6,521 nt of DNA from contig JAIOSN010000093.1 of assembly GCA_021107605.1 (NCBI GenBank), forward strand, positions 1 to 6,521, written 5' to 3'. Under the pieces are notes generated by a model. The model searched no databases. It saw nothing but the letters and a program-made list of their open reading frames with translations, and was not told the DNA's origin. Both the position numbers and the translations under genes were made by a program. Numbering within the stretch: the stretch's first letter is position 1; each line of letters starts with the position of its first letter. Positions 1 to 4,990 of this stretch are shown here, piece after piece. The stretch comes from Anaerolineae bacterium. Lineage in GTDB: Bacteria > Chloroflexota > Anaerolineae > B4-G1 > SLSP01.

Positions 1-1
1 G

Positions 2-181
2 AATTTCCTTCAATTGGTACTCCTCAACACGCTGATGTTGGTGCTGGCCCGCCCCGTGGGTTTTTGGGTCCAGGCCAATTTGACGGTGGATCCCCAGGTG
101 CAAGACCTCAAAATCTCGGCCATCCTCAGCCGGCAGCAAGGCGGATTACAATGCATCGAAGTTCAGACGGTACAAGGGTAA
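2..181 (+). CDS. C-terminal tail of an unidentified membrane protein (5' end outside window)
   Basis: Frame 2 is open from the window edge to a TAA at 179-181 and gives 59 residues. The first part is strongly hydrophobic (NFLQLVLLNTLMLVLARPVG), which looks like a last transmembrane helix. A polar tail of about 40 residues follows and ends in IEVQTVQG. Another frame is also open here, but its translation is rich in Gly, Pro and Arg and has no membrane or domain character, so frame 2 is preferred. The stop lies 4 bp before the holA ATG, which suggests one transcription unit. A membrane-protein gene such as comEC often precedes holA in other bacteria, but this tail does not show a ComEC C-terminal domain, so no family is assigned. 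Confidence 0.55.
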   Translation, partial: NFLQLVLLNTLMLVLARPVGFWVQANLTVDPQVQDLKISAILSRQQGGLQCIEVQTVQG

Positions 182-185
182 ACTA

Positions 186-1148
186 ATGTTCTACATTATC
201 CACGGCGATAACCTGCTGGAGCAGCAGGAATATCTGGGCCAGTTACAAGCGGCGCAAGCTGAGAAGGAAGAGTTCGCGGATCTGAATAACGAGACTCTAT
301 CGGCACCGCTCTCGTTGGGCAAGTTACAACATGCTTGTGATACACTTCCCTTTTTAGGCGGACACCGGCTTATCACTGTGAAGAATGCGTTGGCGGAGAG
401 CAACAAAAGTTGGTTGAAAGAGGTGACGGCTTATCTGCCCGGTCTCCCCGATTCCACCGTGTTGGTCTTTATGGAGCAATGTCCGCTGCCCAAAAGCAAT
501 CCCGTCTTGAAGTTGGCCCAGCAGCAAGGGAGCAACGCGCGGATCAAGCTTTATATGCTCCCGCGACAAAAAGCCTTGTCTGGTTGGATCAGGGAACGTG
601 CTCAGAAGTTGGGGAGCTGCATCGAGCCGGCTGCGGCAGCATTGCTGGCGCGTAATACCGGCAACCAGCTGAAGCAGTTGGATCAAGAGCTCCAAAAGCT
701 CAAACTCTATCACGGGGAGAGCGGCGCGATCACGTTGTCAGAGGTGCGTTTATTAGTCCCCTACATTCAGAGCGCTGATGTTATCTTCGCTTTGGTGGAT
801 GCGTTGGGGCAACGTAACTCCCGGATCGCAGCGCGGCATCTGCATCGTCTATTGGATACCAACGAACCGCCATTACGTATCTTTGGTATGATCGTGCGCC
901 AGTATCGATTGCTGATCCAAGTGCGTTGGCTGATGCAACGGCAGCATCCCGAAGCGGAGATCGCCAAGCGGCTCAAGTTGCATCCCTATGTAACGCAGAA
1001 AACACGCCAGCAAGCCACGCTCTTCACCCATGAGCAGCTACTACAAGCTTATGAGCTCCTCCAAGAGAGTGATCTGGCTATCAAAACCGGGAAGCTGAGT
1101 GCCGAAACCGCTTTAGATTTATTGGTGGCGCGTTTGACCGAGCTCTGA
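186..1148 (+). CDS. holA: DNA polymerase III subunit delta (clamp-loader subunit)
   Basis: The 320-residue protein has the length and sequence pattern of the delta subunit. Delta is the clamp-loader component that opens the beta sliding clamp and acts with the gamma/tau and delta-prime subunits at the replication fork. The N-terminus (MFYIIHGDN, residues 1-9) and the block HACDTLPFLGGHRLITV (49-65) match the N-terminal AAA+-like domain. This domain lacks a Walker A motif, as expected for delta. The segment WIRERAQKLG (134-143) belongs to the middle domain. The C-terminal collar domain carries FGMIVRQYRLLIQV (233-246), LHPYVTQKTRQQA (265-277) and DLAIKTGKLSAETALDLLV (296-314), all typical. The ATG is preceded by a weak AAGGG at 174-178 and lies 4 bp after the upstream stop. 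The gene converges on the minus-strand operon ending at 1210. Confidence 0.95.
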   Translation: MFYIIHGDNLLEQQEYLGQLQAAQAEKEEFADLNNETLSAPLSLGKLQHACDTLPFLGGHRLITVKNALAESNKSWLKEVTAYLPGLPDSTVLVFMEQCPLPKSNPVLKLAQQQGSNARIKLYMLPRQKALSGWIRERAQKLGSCIEPAAAALLARNTGNQLKQLDQELQKLKLYHGESGAITLSEVRLLVPYIQSADVIFALVDALGQRNSRIAARHLHRLLDTNEPPLRIFGMIVRQYRLLIQVRWLMQRQHPEAEIAKRLKLHPYVTQKTRQQATLFTHEQLLQAYELLQESDLAIKTGKLSAETALDLLVARLTEL

Positions 1149-1209
1149 GCTGCTGGTTAAAAGTCTCCAGCTGGGGACGAGTAGCGGTGGCCGGTCTCCT
1201 GACCGCTTC

Positions 1210-1434
1210 TCACTCGCTCTCTTCTCGTCCAATCCAAAGGTGATCCCGCAGAACAGTTGCCGAAGAACGTAATAGTACCCCGTTGACCTGACGTTCCCCT
1301 TCTGGCAAAGATTGGGGGTTCACGTAGCAGACATTCGGGACCTCGCCAAACCGTTCACGATAACGTTTAACGGCTTTGGTCAGTTGCGAAGACAACTCTT
1401 TTTTTCTCCCGTACCAGAGTAATCCAATTTCCAT
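1210..1434 (-). CDS. Conserved-looking small protein, last gene of the SOS-type operon
   Basis: The 74-residue protein begins MEIGLLWYGRKKEL and runs through a basic amphipathic stretch (SQLTKAVKRYRERFGEVPNV, 16-35). It ends with a segment containing VNPQSLPEGE and a C-terminal RDHLWIGREE. It has no signal peptide, membrane helix or catalytic motif that I recognise. The start chosen is the ATG at 1434-1432, which overlaps the TGA of the upstream gene as TGATG and has an AAAAGG 7 nt upstream. A GTG further upstream at 1461 lies inside the preceding gene and lacks such support. The overlap implies translational coupling with the 88-residue protein. I recall small proteins with a similar LPEGE...HxWIG pattern in Chloroflexota, but the function is unknown to me. 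Confidence 0.75.
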   Translation of the reverse strand: MEIGLLWYGRKKELSSQLTKAVKRYRERFGEVPNVCYVNPQSLPEGERQVNGVLLRSSATVLRDHLWIGREESE

Positions 1435-1700
1435 CAGGAGACCTTTTGTGCCAGATACCACGCATTCAAATTCACATCTTGGTAGAGATCAAAAATTCCC
1501 TCCACGCATTTCACCCGGAAGAAATGTCGCGGTTCTCTGCCGCCCCGTGCCATCTCTGTCCAGGCGCGTTCTACCGCGTAGACGTTATACTTCTCACCAC
1601 GCCAGAGAAAACGCCGTGGAAAATAATTATGCCTCTGAGATAACAGAGCGATAGGTTCAGACTTGCTCCGTGACCAGAGACTGATTCCCAAGATACTCAT
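1434..1700 (-). CDS. DUF6504-like small protein
   Basis: The 88-residue protein has a core of FLWRGEKYNVYAVERAW (31-47), then REPRHFFRVKCVEGIFDLYQD (55-75) and WYLAQKV at the end. This pattern (an aromatic-WRG-x-x-Y-x-V start, a Trp some ten residues on, then alternating beta-strand-like segments ending in W-x-L) resembles DUF6504 proteins. Those are encoded beside error-prone Y-family polymerase (ImuB) genes in other bacteria. The assignment is from memory of the pattern, not from a search. The start is the ATG at 1700-1698, with a perfect AGGAGG at 1712-1707 six bases upstream. It overlaps the upstream stop as ATGA, so it is translationally coupled to the membrane-protein gene. Placement in a LexA-controlled operon would fit a DNA-damage role, but the molecular function is unknown. 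Confidence 0.75.
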   Translation of the reverse strand: MSILGISLWSRSKSEPIALLSQRHNYFPRRFLWRGEKYNVYAVERAWTEMARGGREPRHFFRVKCVEGIFDLYQDVNLNAWYLAQKVS

Positions 1701-2092
1701 TGTTCACCTCCTACAATCGTAAATTTACGTTCCGCCCGCGCCATCTCCCAGTTCCCTGGTTGCCGGTTATGCTCCCACGGCTCTGCACGTTGTGGGCCAT
1801 AACCAGGTAAGGCGGAAGGAGTGATCACCACCACGGGGAGATTTCGCTCTGCGGGTCGATATTGCCGCGCTTCTTGGTAATGCAGCTCCTGACGCCGCCA
1901 GATAAACGCCAACAATCCCACCAGGGGAAGCATGGCGATGATGCCTACCGACAAGCCAATTAAGAGGGCCAGCGCATCATTACTAAGCCGTTGAGTGACG
2001 ATCACCGCGACCGTTACGACAAATAGTATGCTGACCAAAGCGCCAAACCGTTTGAGACGTTTACTCAGGGACTCTTCTCTCTCCATCTCCAT
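1697..2092 (-). CDS. Small two-helix membrane protein in the ftsK-like operon
   Basis: The 131-residue protein has a charged N-terminus (MEMEREESLSKRLKRFG) followed by a first hydrophobic helix at about 18-35. A short polar turn (RLSND) leads to a second helix at about 40-65, which is capped by RR. Positive charges on both ends suggest that the N- and C-termini are both cytoplasmic. The soluble tail (66-131) is proline-rich and ends in ERKFTIVGGEQ. I do not recognise a family. The gene lies 21 bp after the FtsK-like gene and overlaps the next gene by 4 bp (ATGA). The FtsK-like protein lacks its own membrane domain, so this protein could be its membrane partner. That idea comes only from gene order. 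Confidence 0.8.
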   Translation of the reverse strand: MEMEREESLSKRLKRFGALVSILFVVTVAVIVTQRLSNDALALLIGLSVGIIAMLPLVGLLAFIWRRQELHYQEARQYRPAERNLPVVVITPSALPGYGPQRAEPWEHNRQPGNWEMARAERKFTIVGGEQ

Positions 2093-2098
2093 CAACTA

Positions 2099-2104
2099 CC
2101 TCCT
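2099..2104 (-). promoter_or_regulatory. Shine-Dalgarno site fixing the start of the membrane protein
   Basis: The minus strand reads AGGAGG here, six bases before the ATG at 2092-2090. An upstream in-frame TTG at 2095-2093 would be only three bases away, which is too close, so the ATG is taken as the start. Confidence 0.7.
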
Positions 2105-2113
2105 CATCATCTG

Positions 2114-3211
2114 TTATGCTTCCGCGTACTCCAGTGCTTTACGCTCCAGGTCAGGAACAACGTCACTTTTGTCCGGCCGGTAGTTGCCCGCTTCGGCGCG
2201 CAATTCTGCCTCACTGACAAAGGCAACTTGGAAACGAATCGACTCTCCACCTCCACCTACTGCCAGGAAATCACCTCGTCCGCTTAGCAAATGCGCATCA
2301 GTACCGCCGCGTCCCGTAGCTACTCTGGCATCACTGGCGGAGACCACTTTCCCCACCAACCGCAATGGGAAGTTAGCTCGCATCAACCCACTCATGATCG
2401 CTGAAGAGGGGCGTTGCGTCGCGGCTACAGTATGAATTCCAGCCTCGCGGCCACGTTGCACCAAGCGCGTCAGCAACTCGGTGATCTCATCGCCGCCCTG
2501 AAAGATCAAGTCGGCCAGCTCATCTATCAGCAAGACGATGCAAGGGGAATCCTCTCGCTGGCGGTCGCGCATTTCCATCGCGCGCAACAATGAGTGGAGA
2601 GCTTCTAATATCTCCGCCAGCTCTGTCACCGGAGGGCGCAACAAATGCGGCGCGCCCGTCAAGCCCTGAAAGGCGCGCCCCTTAGGATCCAGTGCCAACA
2701 AGCGCAGTTGATCTGGTTGGTGAGTCAAGATCAGCGAGAGCGCAATGGTGCGCAATAAGACGCTCTTCCCGGAGCCGGTGGTGCCCGCGATCAAAATATG
2801 AGCTACTTCTGGCGAGGAGAGCCGCGCCAATAAGGGAATTCCATCATCGGTTAACCCTAGCAGCGTAGTAGAGAGAGGCACCGGATCTGGCGACCCATCT
2901 GCAGCTTTCAACACCATCGGTAACAGATTTGAGAGGGTTACCGGTTGTGGTTTAGGATTATCAAACGCTAAAATCACACCCTCTTTCCCGCGGTTGACCC
3001 GTAGAGTAGCCACCTTTAGGGACAAGGCCATATCATCAGCCAACCGTCGAATAGCAGAATAACGAATATGCGGCGCCGGGCTTAAGAAGAACTTGATCAG
3101 TCGTGGGCCAACTGTCCCGCCAGTTACCCGGCCAGGAGCACGGTGTGCGGATAAGACGCTTTCAACGCGATCTGCTTGACTTTCTAAATATCCACGTAAA
3201 GGTTGTGACAT
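2114..3211 (-). CDS. Stand-alone FtsK/SpoIIIE-type DNA translocase ATPase
   Basis: The 365-residue protein carries the FtsK motor core. A beta-domain-like segment containing RLADDMALSL (56-65) comes first. Walker A GTTGSGKS is at 143-150 and LALDPKGRAF at 172-181. Walker B IVLLIDELADL is at 225-235, with D230 and E231 as the expected Mg and catalytic acids. RGREAGIHTVAATQRPS (253-269), MSGLMRANFPLRL (273-285) and the sensor-like GRGDFLA (311-317) follow. Full-length FtsK/SpoIIIE has about 700 or more residues, with N-terminal membrane helices and a C-terminal winged-helix gamma domain. Both are missing here, and the coding frame shows no sign of truncation. The start is supported by AAGGAG at 3222-3217. 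It heads a four-gene operon behind a promoter with two LexA-type boxes. Likely role: damage-induced double-stranded DNA pumping. A conjugation-type motor (TraB-like) is an alternative. Confidence 0.9.
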   Translation of the reverse strand: MSQPLRGYLESQADRVESVLSAHRAPGRVTGGTVGPRLIKFFLSPAPHIRYSAIRRLADDMALSLKVATLRVNRGKEGVILAFDNPKPQPVTLSNLLPMVLKAADGSPDPVPLSTTLLGLTDDGIPLLARLSSPEVAHILIAGTTGSGKSVLLRTIALSLILTHQPDQLRLLALDPKGRAFQGLTGAPHLLRPPVTELAEILEALHSLLRAMEMRDRQREDSPCIVLLIDELADLIFQGGDEITELLTRLVQRGREAGIHTVAATQRPSSAIMSGLMRANFPLRLVGKVVSASDARVATGRGGTDAHLLSGRGDFLAVGGGGESIRFQVAFVSEAELRAEAGNYRPDKSDVVPDLERKALEYAEA

Positions 3212-3223
3212 GATAGCTCCTTA

Positions 3224-3263
3224 CTATAATGTAATTAGAACGCCCGTTCTAATTACATTATAG
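3224..3263. repeat. 40-bp perfect palindrome over the SOS promoter
   Basis: Two 19-bp arms (3224-3242 and 3245-3263) are exact reverse complements separated by the central CC at 3243-3244. The arms contain the proximal GAAC-N4-GTTC box in the centre and a TATAAT near each end. The palindrome stops at 3263, where the second LexA-type box begins. The symmetry is longer than a typical LexA box needs. Confidence 0.95.
3238..3249. promoter_or_regulatory. LexA-type SOS box, proximal
   Basis: GAAC-GCCC-GTTC is an exact match to the GAAC-N4-GTTC core bound by LexA/DinR of Gram-positive type. It lies just downstream of the minus-strand -10 box and would cover the predicted transcription start at about 3250, so a bound repressor should block initiation. 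It sits in the centre of the 40-bp palindrome. Confidence 0.8.
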
Positions 3264-3285
3264 AACACCCGTTCCACTATGTCAA
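3257..3285 (-). promoter_or_regulatory. Sigma-70-type promoter of the ftsK-like operon
   Basis: On the minus strand there is a perfect TTGACA at 3285-3280 and a perfect TATAAT at 3262-3257, separated by exactly 17 bp. The predicted start at about 3250 leaves a leader of roughly 39 nt with AAGGAG just before the ATG at 3211. A consensus promoter combined with two operator-like boxes is what a tightly repressed, strongly inducible gene would show. Confidence 0.85.
3263..3274. promoter_or_regulatory. LexA-type SOS box, distal, inside the promoter spacer
   Basis: GAAC-ACCC-GTTC is a second exact match to the GAAC-N4-GTTC core. It lies within the 17-bp spacer between the -35 and -10 boxes of the minus-strand promoter. 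Its centre is 25 bp from that of the proximal box, so two LexA dimers could bind side by side on roughly similar faces of the helix. Confidence 0.75.
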
Positions 3286-3314
3286 GTCCTTTCTGGAAAA
3301 GATGCGAATTCCAC

Positions 3315-3344
3315 TTGACAATTACCAAGGGCTTATGATATAGT
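3315..3344 (+). promoter_or_regulatory. Divergent promoter facing the rpoD side
   Basis: A perfect TTGACA at 3315-3320 is followed after 18 bp by TATAGT at 3339-3344. Its -35 region mirrors that of the ftsK-like promoter: TGTCAAGT at 3280-3287 and ACTTGACA at 3313-3320 are reverse complements. The predicted start near 3351 is only about 14 bp before a terminator-like hairpin, and no reading frame lies between. Confidence 0.55.
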
Positions 3345-3364
3345 CAAGGTAGTGGAGAAAAGAT

Positions 3365-3404
3365 AAAAAGAGCACGGATGGCATAAGCCACCAGTGCTCT
3401 TTTT
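3365..3404. terminator. Bidirectional intrinsic terminator with no gene to terminate
   Basis: An 11-bp perfect stem (AAAAAGAGCAC at 3365-3375 with GTGCTCTTTTT at 3394-3404) continues inward through GG/CC and TGGC/GCCA pairs with single-base bulges to an ATAA loop. U-runs follow on both strands. Neither flanking gene ends here: the ftsK-like gene points away to the left and rpoD starts to the right. It either ends a short RNA from the promoter at 3315 or insulates the two divergent units. Confidence 0.8.
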
Positions 3405-3540
3405 GAGCCAACTCTACCAACCATGAATATCATTTGAGAAACACACTAGGATTTTATAACTTTTTGCAGCAACAATTTTCAATCTAGCTGATATTCAGGA
3501 AAGTCAACTTGAACATTTTTAGGAATTAGGATACACTAAG
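3405..3540. other. AT-rich non-coding stretch before the MITE-like element
   Basis: I find no credible reading frame here: the only ATG near its start, at 3423, reaches a stop within five codons. The octamer TCTAGCTG at 3483-3490 repeats the first eight bases of the element beginning at 3541. ACACTA(A/G)G-type words occur near 3443 and 3533 and again after the element. The right end holds the promoter-like pair listed separately. Confidence 0.5.
3509..3537 (+). promoter_or_regulatory. Weak promoter candidate for rpoD
   Basis: TTGAAC at 3509-3514 and TACACT at 3532-3537 are separated by 17 bp. Each box matches consensus at 4 of 6 positions. The predicted start would fall inside the MITE-like element, giving rpoD a leader of about 185 nt that includes the element's inverted repeat. 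The attenuated promoter at 3315, or a promoter inside the element, are alternatives. Confidence 0.3.
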
Positions 3541-3684
3541 TCTAGCTGCCTGACAGTTTCCAAAATGGGACGCAGCTGCACGCGGATAGACGCTGATAAA
3601 AAAGGCTTTCCCCGGGAAAAACTAAAAATCTGCGTTTTTTCTGCGCCAATCTGCGTCCAAAATTAAAAGTGTCAGGTAACTAGA
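3541..3684. mobile_element. MITE-like palindromic element with target-site duplication
   Basis: The 144-bp segment has imperfect terminal inverted repeats. TCTAGCTGCCTGACA at the left and the reverse complement of the right end, TCTAGTTACCTGACA, agree at 13 of 15 positions. It is flanked on both sides by CACTAAG (3534-3540 and 3685-3691), which fits a 7-bp target-site duplication. The inner arms carry short repeated words, GGACGCAG, ACGCGGAT and ACGCTGAT on the left and ATCTGCG, CTGCGCC and ATCTGCGTCC on the right. Long imperfect palindromes of this 'ATCTGCGTCC' type are, as I recall, dispersed in many bacterial genomes. There is no reading frame, so any movement would need a transposase in trans. 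Confidence 0.7.
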
Positions 3685-3716
3685 CACTAAGTTAATAAAA
3701 TCATATTCACGCAAGT

Positions 3717-3721
3717 AAGGA
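3717..3721 (+). promoter_or_regulatory. Shine-Dalgarno site fixing the TTG start of rpoD
   Basis: AAGGA lies seven bases before the TTG at 3729. The frame has a stop at 3693-3695, and the next in-frame ATG is 57 codons inside the gene, within region 1.1, so the TTG is the best-supported start. Confidence 0.7.
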
Positions 3722-3728
3722 TCAAAAT

Positions 3729-4931
3729 TTGAACAAGAAAAAAGACTACGGAAAAGAGAAACATTTGCAAGTTCAACACTCTGGTGAAGAATACCTCTTC
3801 GCGGTCGGAGAGGAGCAAGGATTCGTCACATACGATGATATCCTCACTATTTTCCCGGAAGTGGAGAACAATATCGAGCGGTTGGATGAAATTATCATGT
3901 CCCTCATCGAGAATGATATTCTTATCGGGAAACCAGGAGAGGACCGCGCAGAGGCTCTACGGGATCACGATGACGGCGATCATGATGCGGATGTAGACGC
4001 CACAGAAAATGATATTTATCGCGCTATTGTAATAGATGATCCAATTGGCATCTATCTAAAGGAAATAGGCAAAGTTTCCTTATTAACCGCCGACCAAGAG
4101 GTTGAGTTGGCCAAGCGCATGGAAGCTGGCAGACAGGCGCAACGCAAGCTAAAACGGGTGCGTCTGCCAGAAAAACGCAATAAATATCAAAAGATCATGG
4201 AAGATGGCATTATGGCCCGTGAGCATCTGGTACGCGCTAACTCGCGACTGGTCATCAGCATCGCCAAGAAATATATTGGGCGGGGAGTTCCCTTCCTAGA
4301 TCTTATTCAAGAAGGCAATATCGGACTCATCCGCGCGGCTAATAAATTTGAGTATCAACGCGGACATAAATTCTCCACTTATGCCACCTGGTGGATTAGG
4401 CAGGCCGTCACGCGCGCCATCGCAGATCAGAGCCGCACTATTCGTGTTCCCGTTCACATGGGGGATCAGATCAGCAAGTTGCTACGCATTTCACACAAGC
4501 TTACCCAACGCTTGAGACGCGATCCGACACCGGAGGAGATGGCAGAAGAGCTGGATATCCCGGTCGATAAAGTAGAACACATGTTGGATGTGGCACGTCG
4601 GCCGCTTTCGTTGGAGATGCCCACTGATGATGAGCAAAGTAGCACGCTGGGCGACTTTGTAGAGGATAAAGATAGTCCGGCGCCACCGGACGAGGTTGGT
4701 GGCACGATCTTAAAGGATCTCCTGATGGAAATTCTGACGGATTTACCGCCTCGCGAGGTCAAGATACTCCAGATGCGCTACGGGTTGTTGGACGGAGAGA
4801 CCTACACGCTCCAAGAGGTTGGTAAAAAGATGGGCGTCACGCGCGAACGGGTGCGTCAAATTGAGGCCCAGGCTCTTAGCCGCCTACGGCATCCGGCTCA
4901 TGCGCGGCGGTTACGTGATTTCTTACAGTAA
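3729..4931 (+). CDS. rpoD: RNA polymerase primary sigma factor (RpoD/SigA)
   Basis: The 400-residue protein has every sigma-70 region in order, which identifies a group 1 housekeeping factor that directs RNA polymerase to -35/-10 promoters. A short region 1.1-like segment (GFVTYDDILTIFP, 31-43, through about 66) is followed by an acidic linker (EDRAEALRDHDDGDHDADVD, 71-90). Region 1.2 starts at DDPIGIYLKEIG (103-114). Region 2 contains NSRLVISIAKKYIGRG (171-186) and DLIQEGNIGLIRA (191-203). The promoter-melting and -10 recognition part follows, with KFSTYATWWIRQA (214-226) and RTIRVPVH (236-243). Region 3 spans about 247-300. Region 4 has LPPREVKILQMRYG (339-352) and the helix-turn-helix TLQEVGKKMGVTRERVRQIE (360-379). 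The start is TTG. Primary sigma factors commonly range from about 370 to over 600 residues, so this is a compact form. A MITE-like element lies 45 bp upstream. Confidence 0.97.
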   Translation: MNKKKDYGKEKHLQVQHSGEEYLFAVGEEQGFVTYDDILTIFPEVENNIERLDEIIMSLIENDILIGKPGEDRAEALRDHDDGDHDADVDATENDIYRAIVIDDPIGIYLKEIGKVSLLTADQEVELAKRMEAGRQAQRKLKRVRLPEKRNKYQKIMEDGIMAREHLVRANSRLVISIAKKYIGRGVPFLDLIQEGNIGLIRAANKFEYQRGHKFSTYATWWIRQAVTRAIADQSRTIRVPVHMGDQISKLLRISHKLTQRLRRDPTPEEMAEELDIPVDKVEHMLDVARRPLSLEMPTDDEQSSTLGDFVEDKDSPAPPDEVGGTILKDLLMEILTDLPPREVKILQMRYGLLDGETYTLQEVGKKMGVTRERVRQIEAQALSRLRHPAHARRLRDFLQ

Positions 4932-4951
4932 CATAGTGTGTGCATAAAACA

Positions 4952-4985
4952 CCCGGCGGCCAGGATTTTTATCCTGGCCGCCGGG
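4952..4985. terminator. Hairpin terminator between converging rpoD and sua5
   Basis: A perfect 15-bp GC-rich stem (4952-4966 with 4971-4985) closes a TTTT loop. It begins 20 bp after the rpoD stop and, read the other way, 5 bp after the sua5 stop. On the minus strand it is followed by a TTTT-containing tail, so it fits an intrinsic terminator for sua5. On the plus strand no U-run follows, so termination of rpoD there is less certain. Confidence 0.8.
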
Positions 4986-4990
4986 CTGTA

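Noticed and set aside
1..186. Frame 1 reading that ends in TAATG overlapping the holA start
   Set aside because: The stop/start overlap is attractive, but the translation is rich in Gly, Pro and Arg without structure, whereas frame 2 gives a plausible membrane helix and tail.
1183..1207. Hairpin AGCGGT...ACCGCT between holA and the converging operon
   Set aside because: The stem has only six pairs, a 13-nt loop and no U-run on either strand, so I do not call it a terminator.
1435..1461. GTG start extending the 74-residue protein by nine residues
   Set aside because: It lies inside the preceding coding region, while the ATG at 1434 has both a TGATG overlap and a purine-rich site.
2093..2095. 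TTG as start of the membrane protein
   Set aside because: It lies only three bases after AGGAGG; the ATG at 2092 has better spacing.
3203..3230. Plus-strand promoter using the mirrored TATAAT at 3225-3230
   Set aside because: The best -35 is TTGTGA at 16 bp, overlapping the ftsK-like start codon, and it would fire into its own operator. The TATAAT is best explained by the palindrome.
3565..3660. Repeated GCGGAT/CTGCG words as a CRISPR array
   Set aside because: The words are short, irregularly spaced and arranged as an inverted repeat, with no constant repeat-spacer units.
4466..4762. Minus-strand reading frame opposite rpoD
   Set aside because: It is antisense to conserved sigma regions 3 and 4, and its serine-rich translation is typical of a shadow frame.
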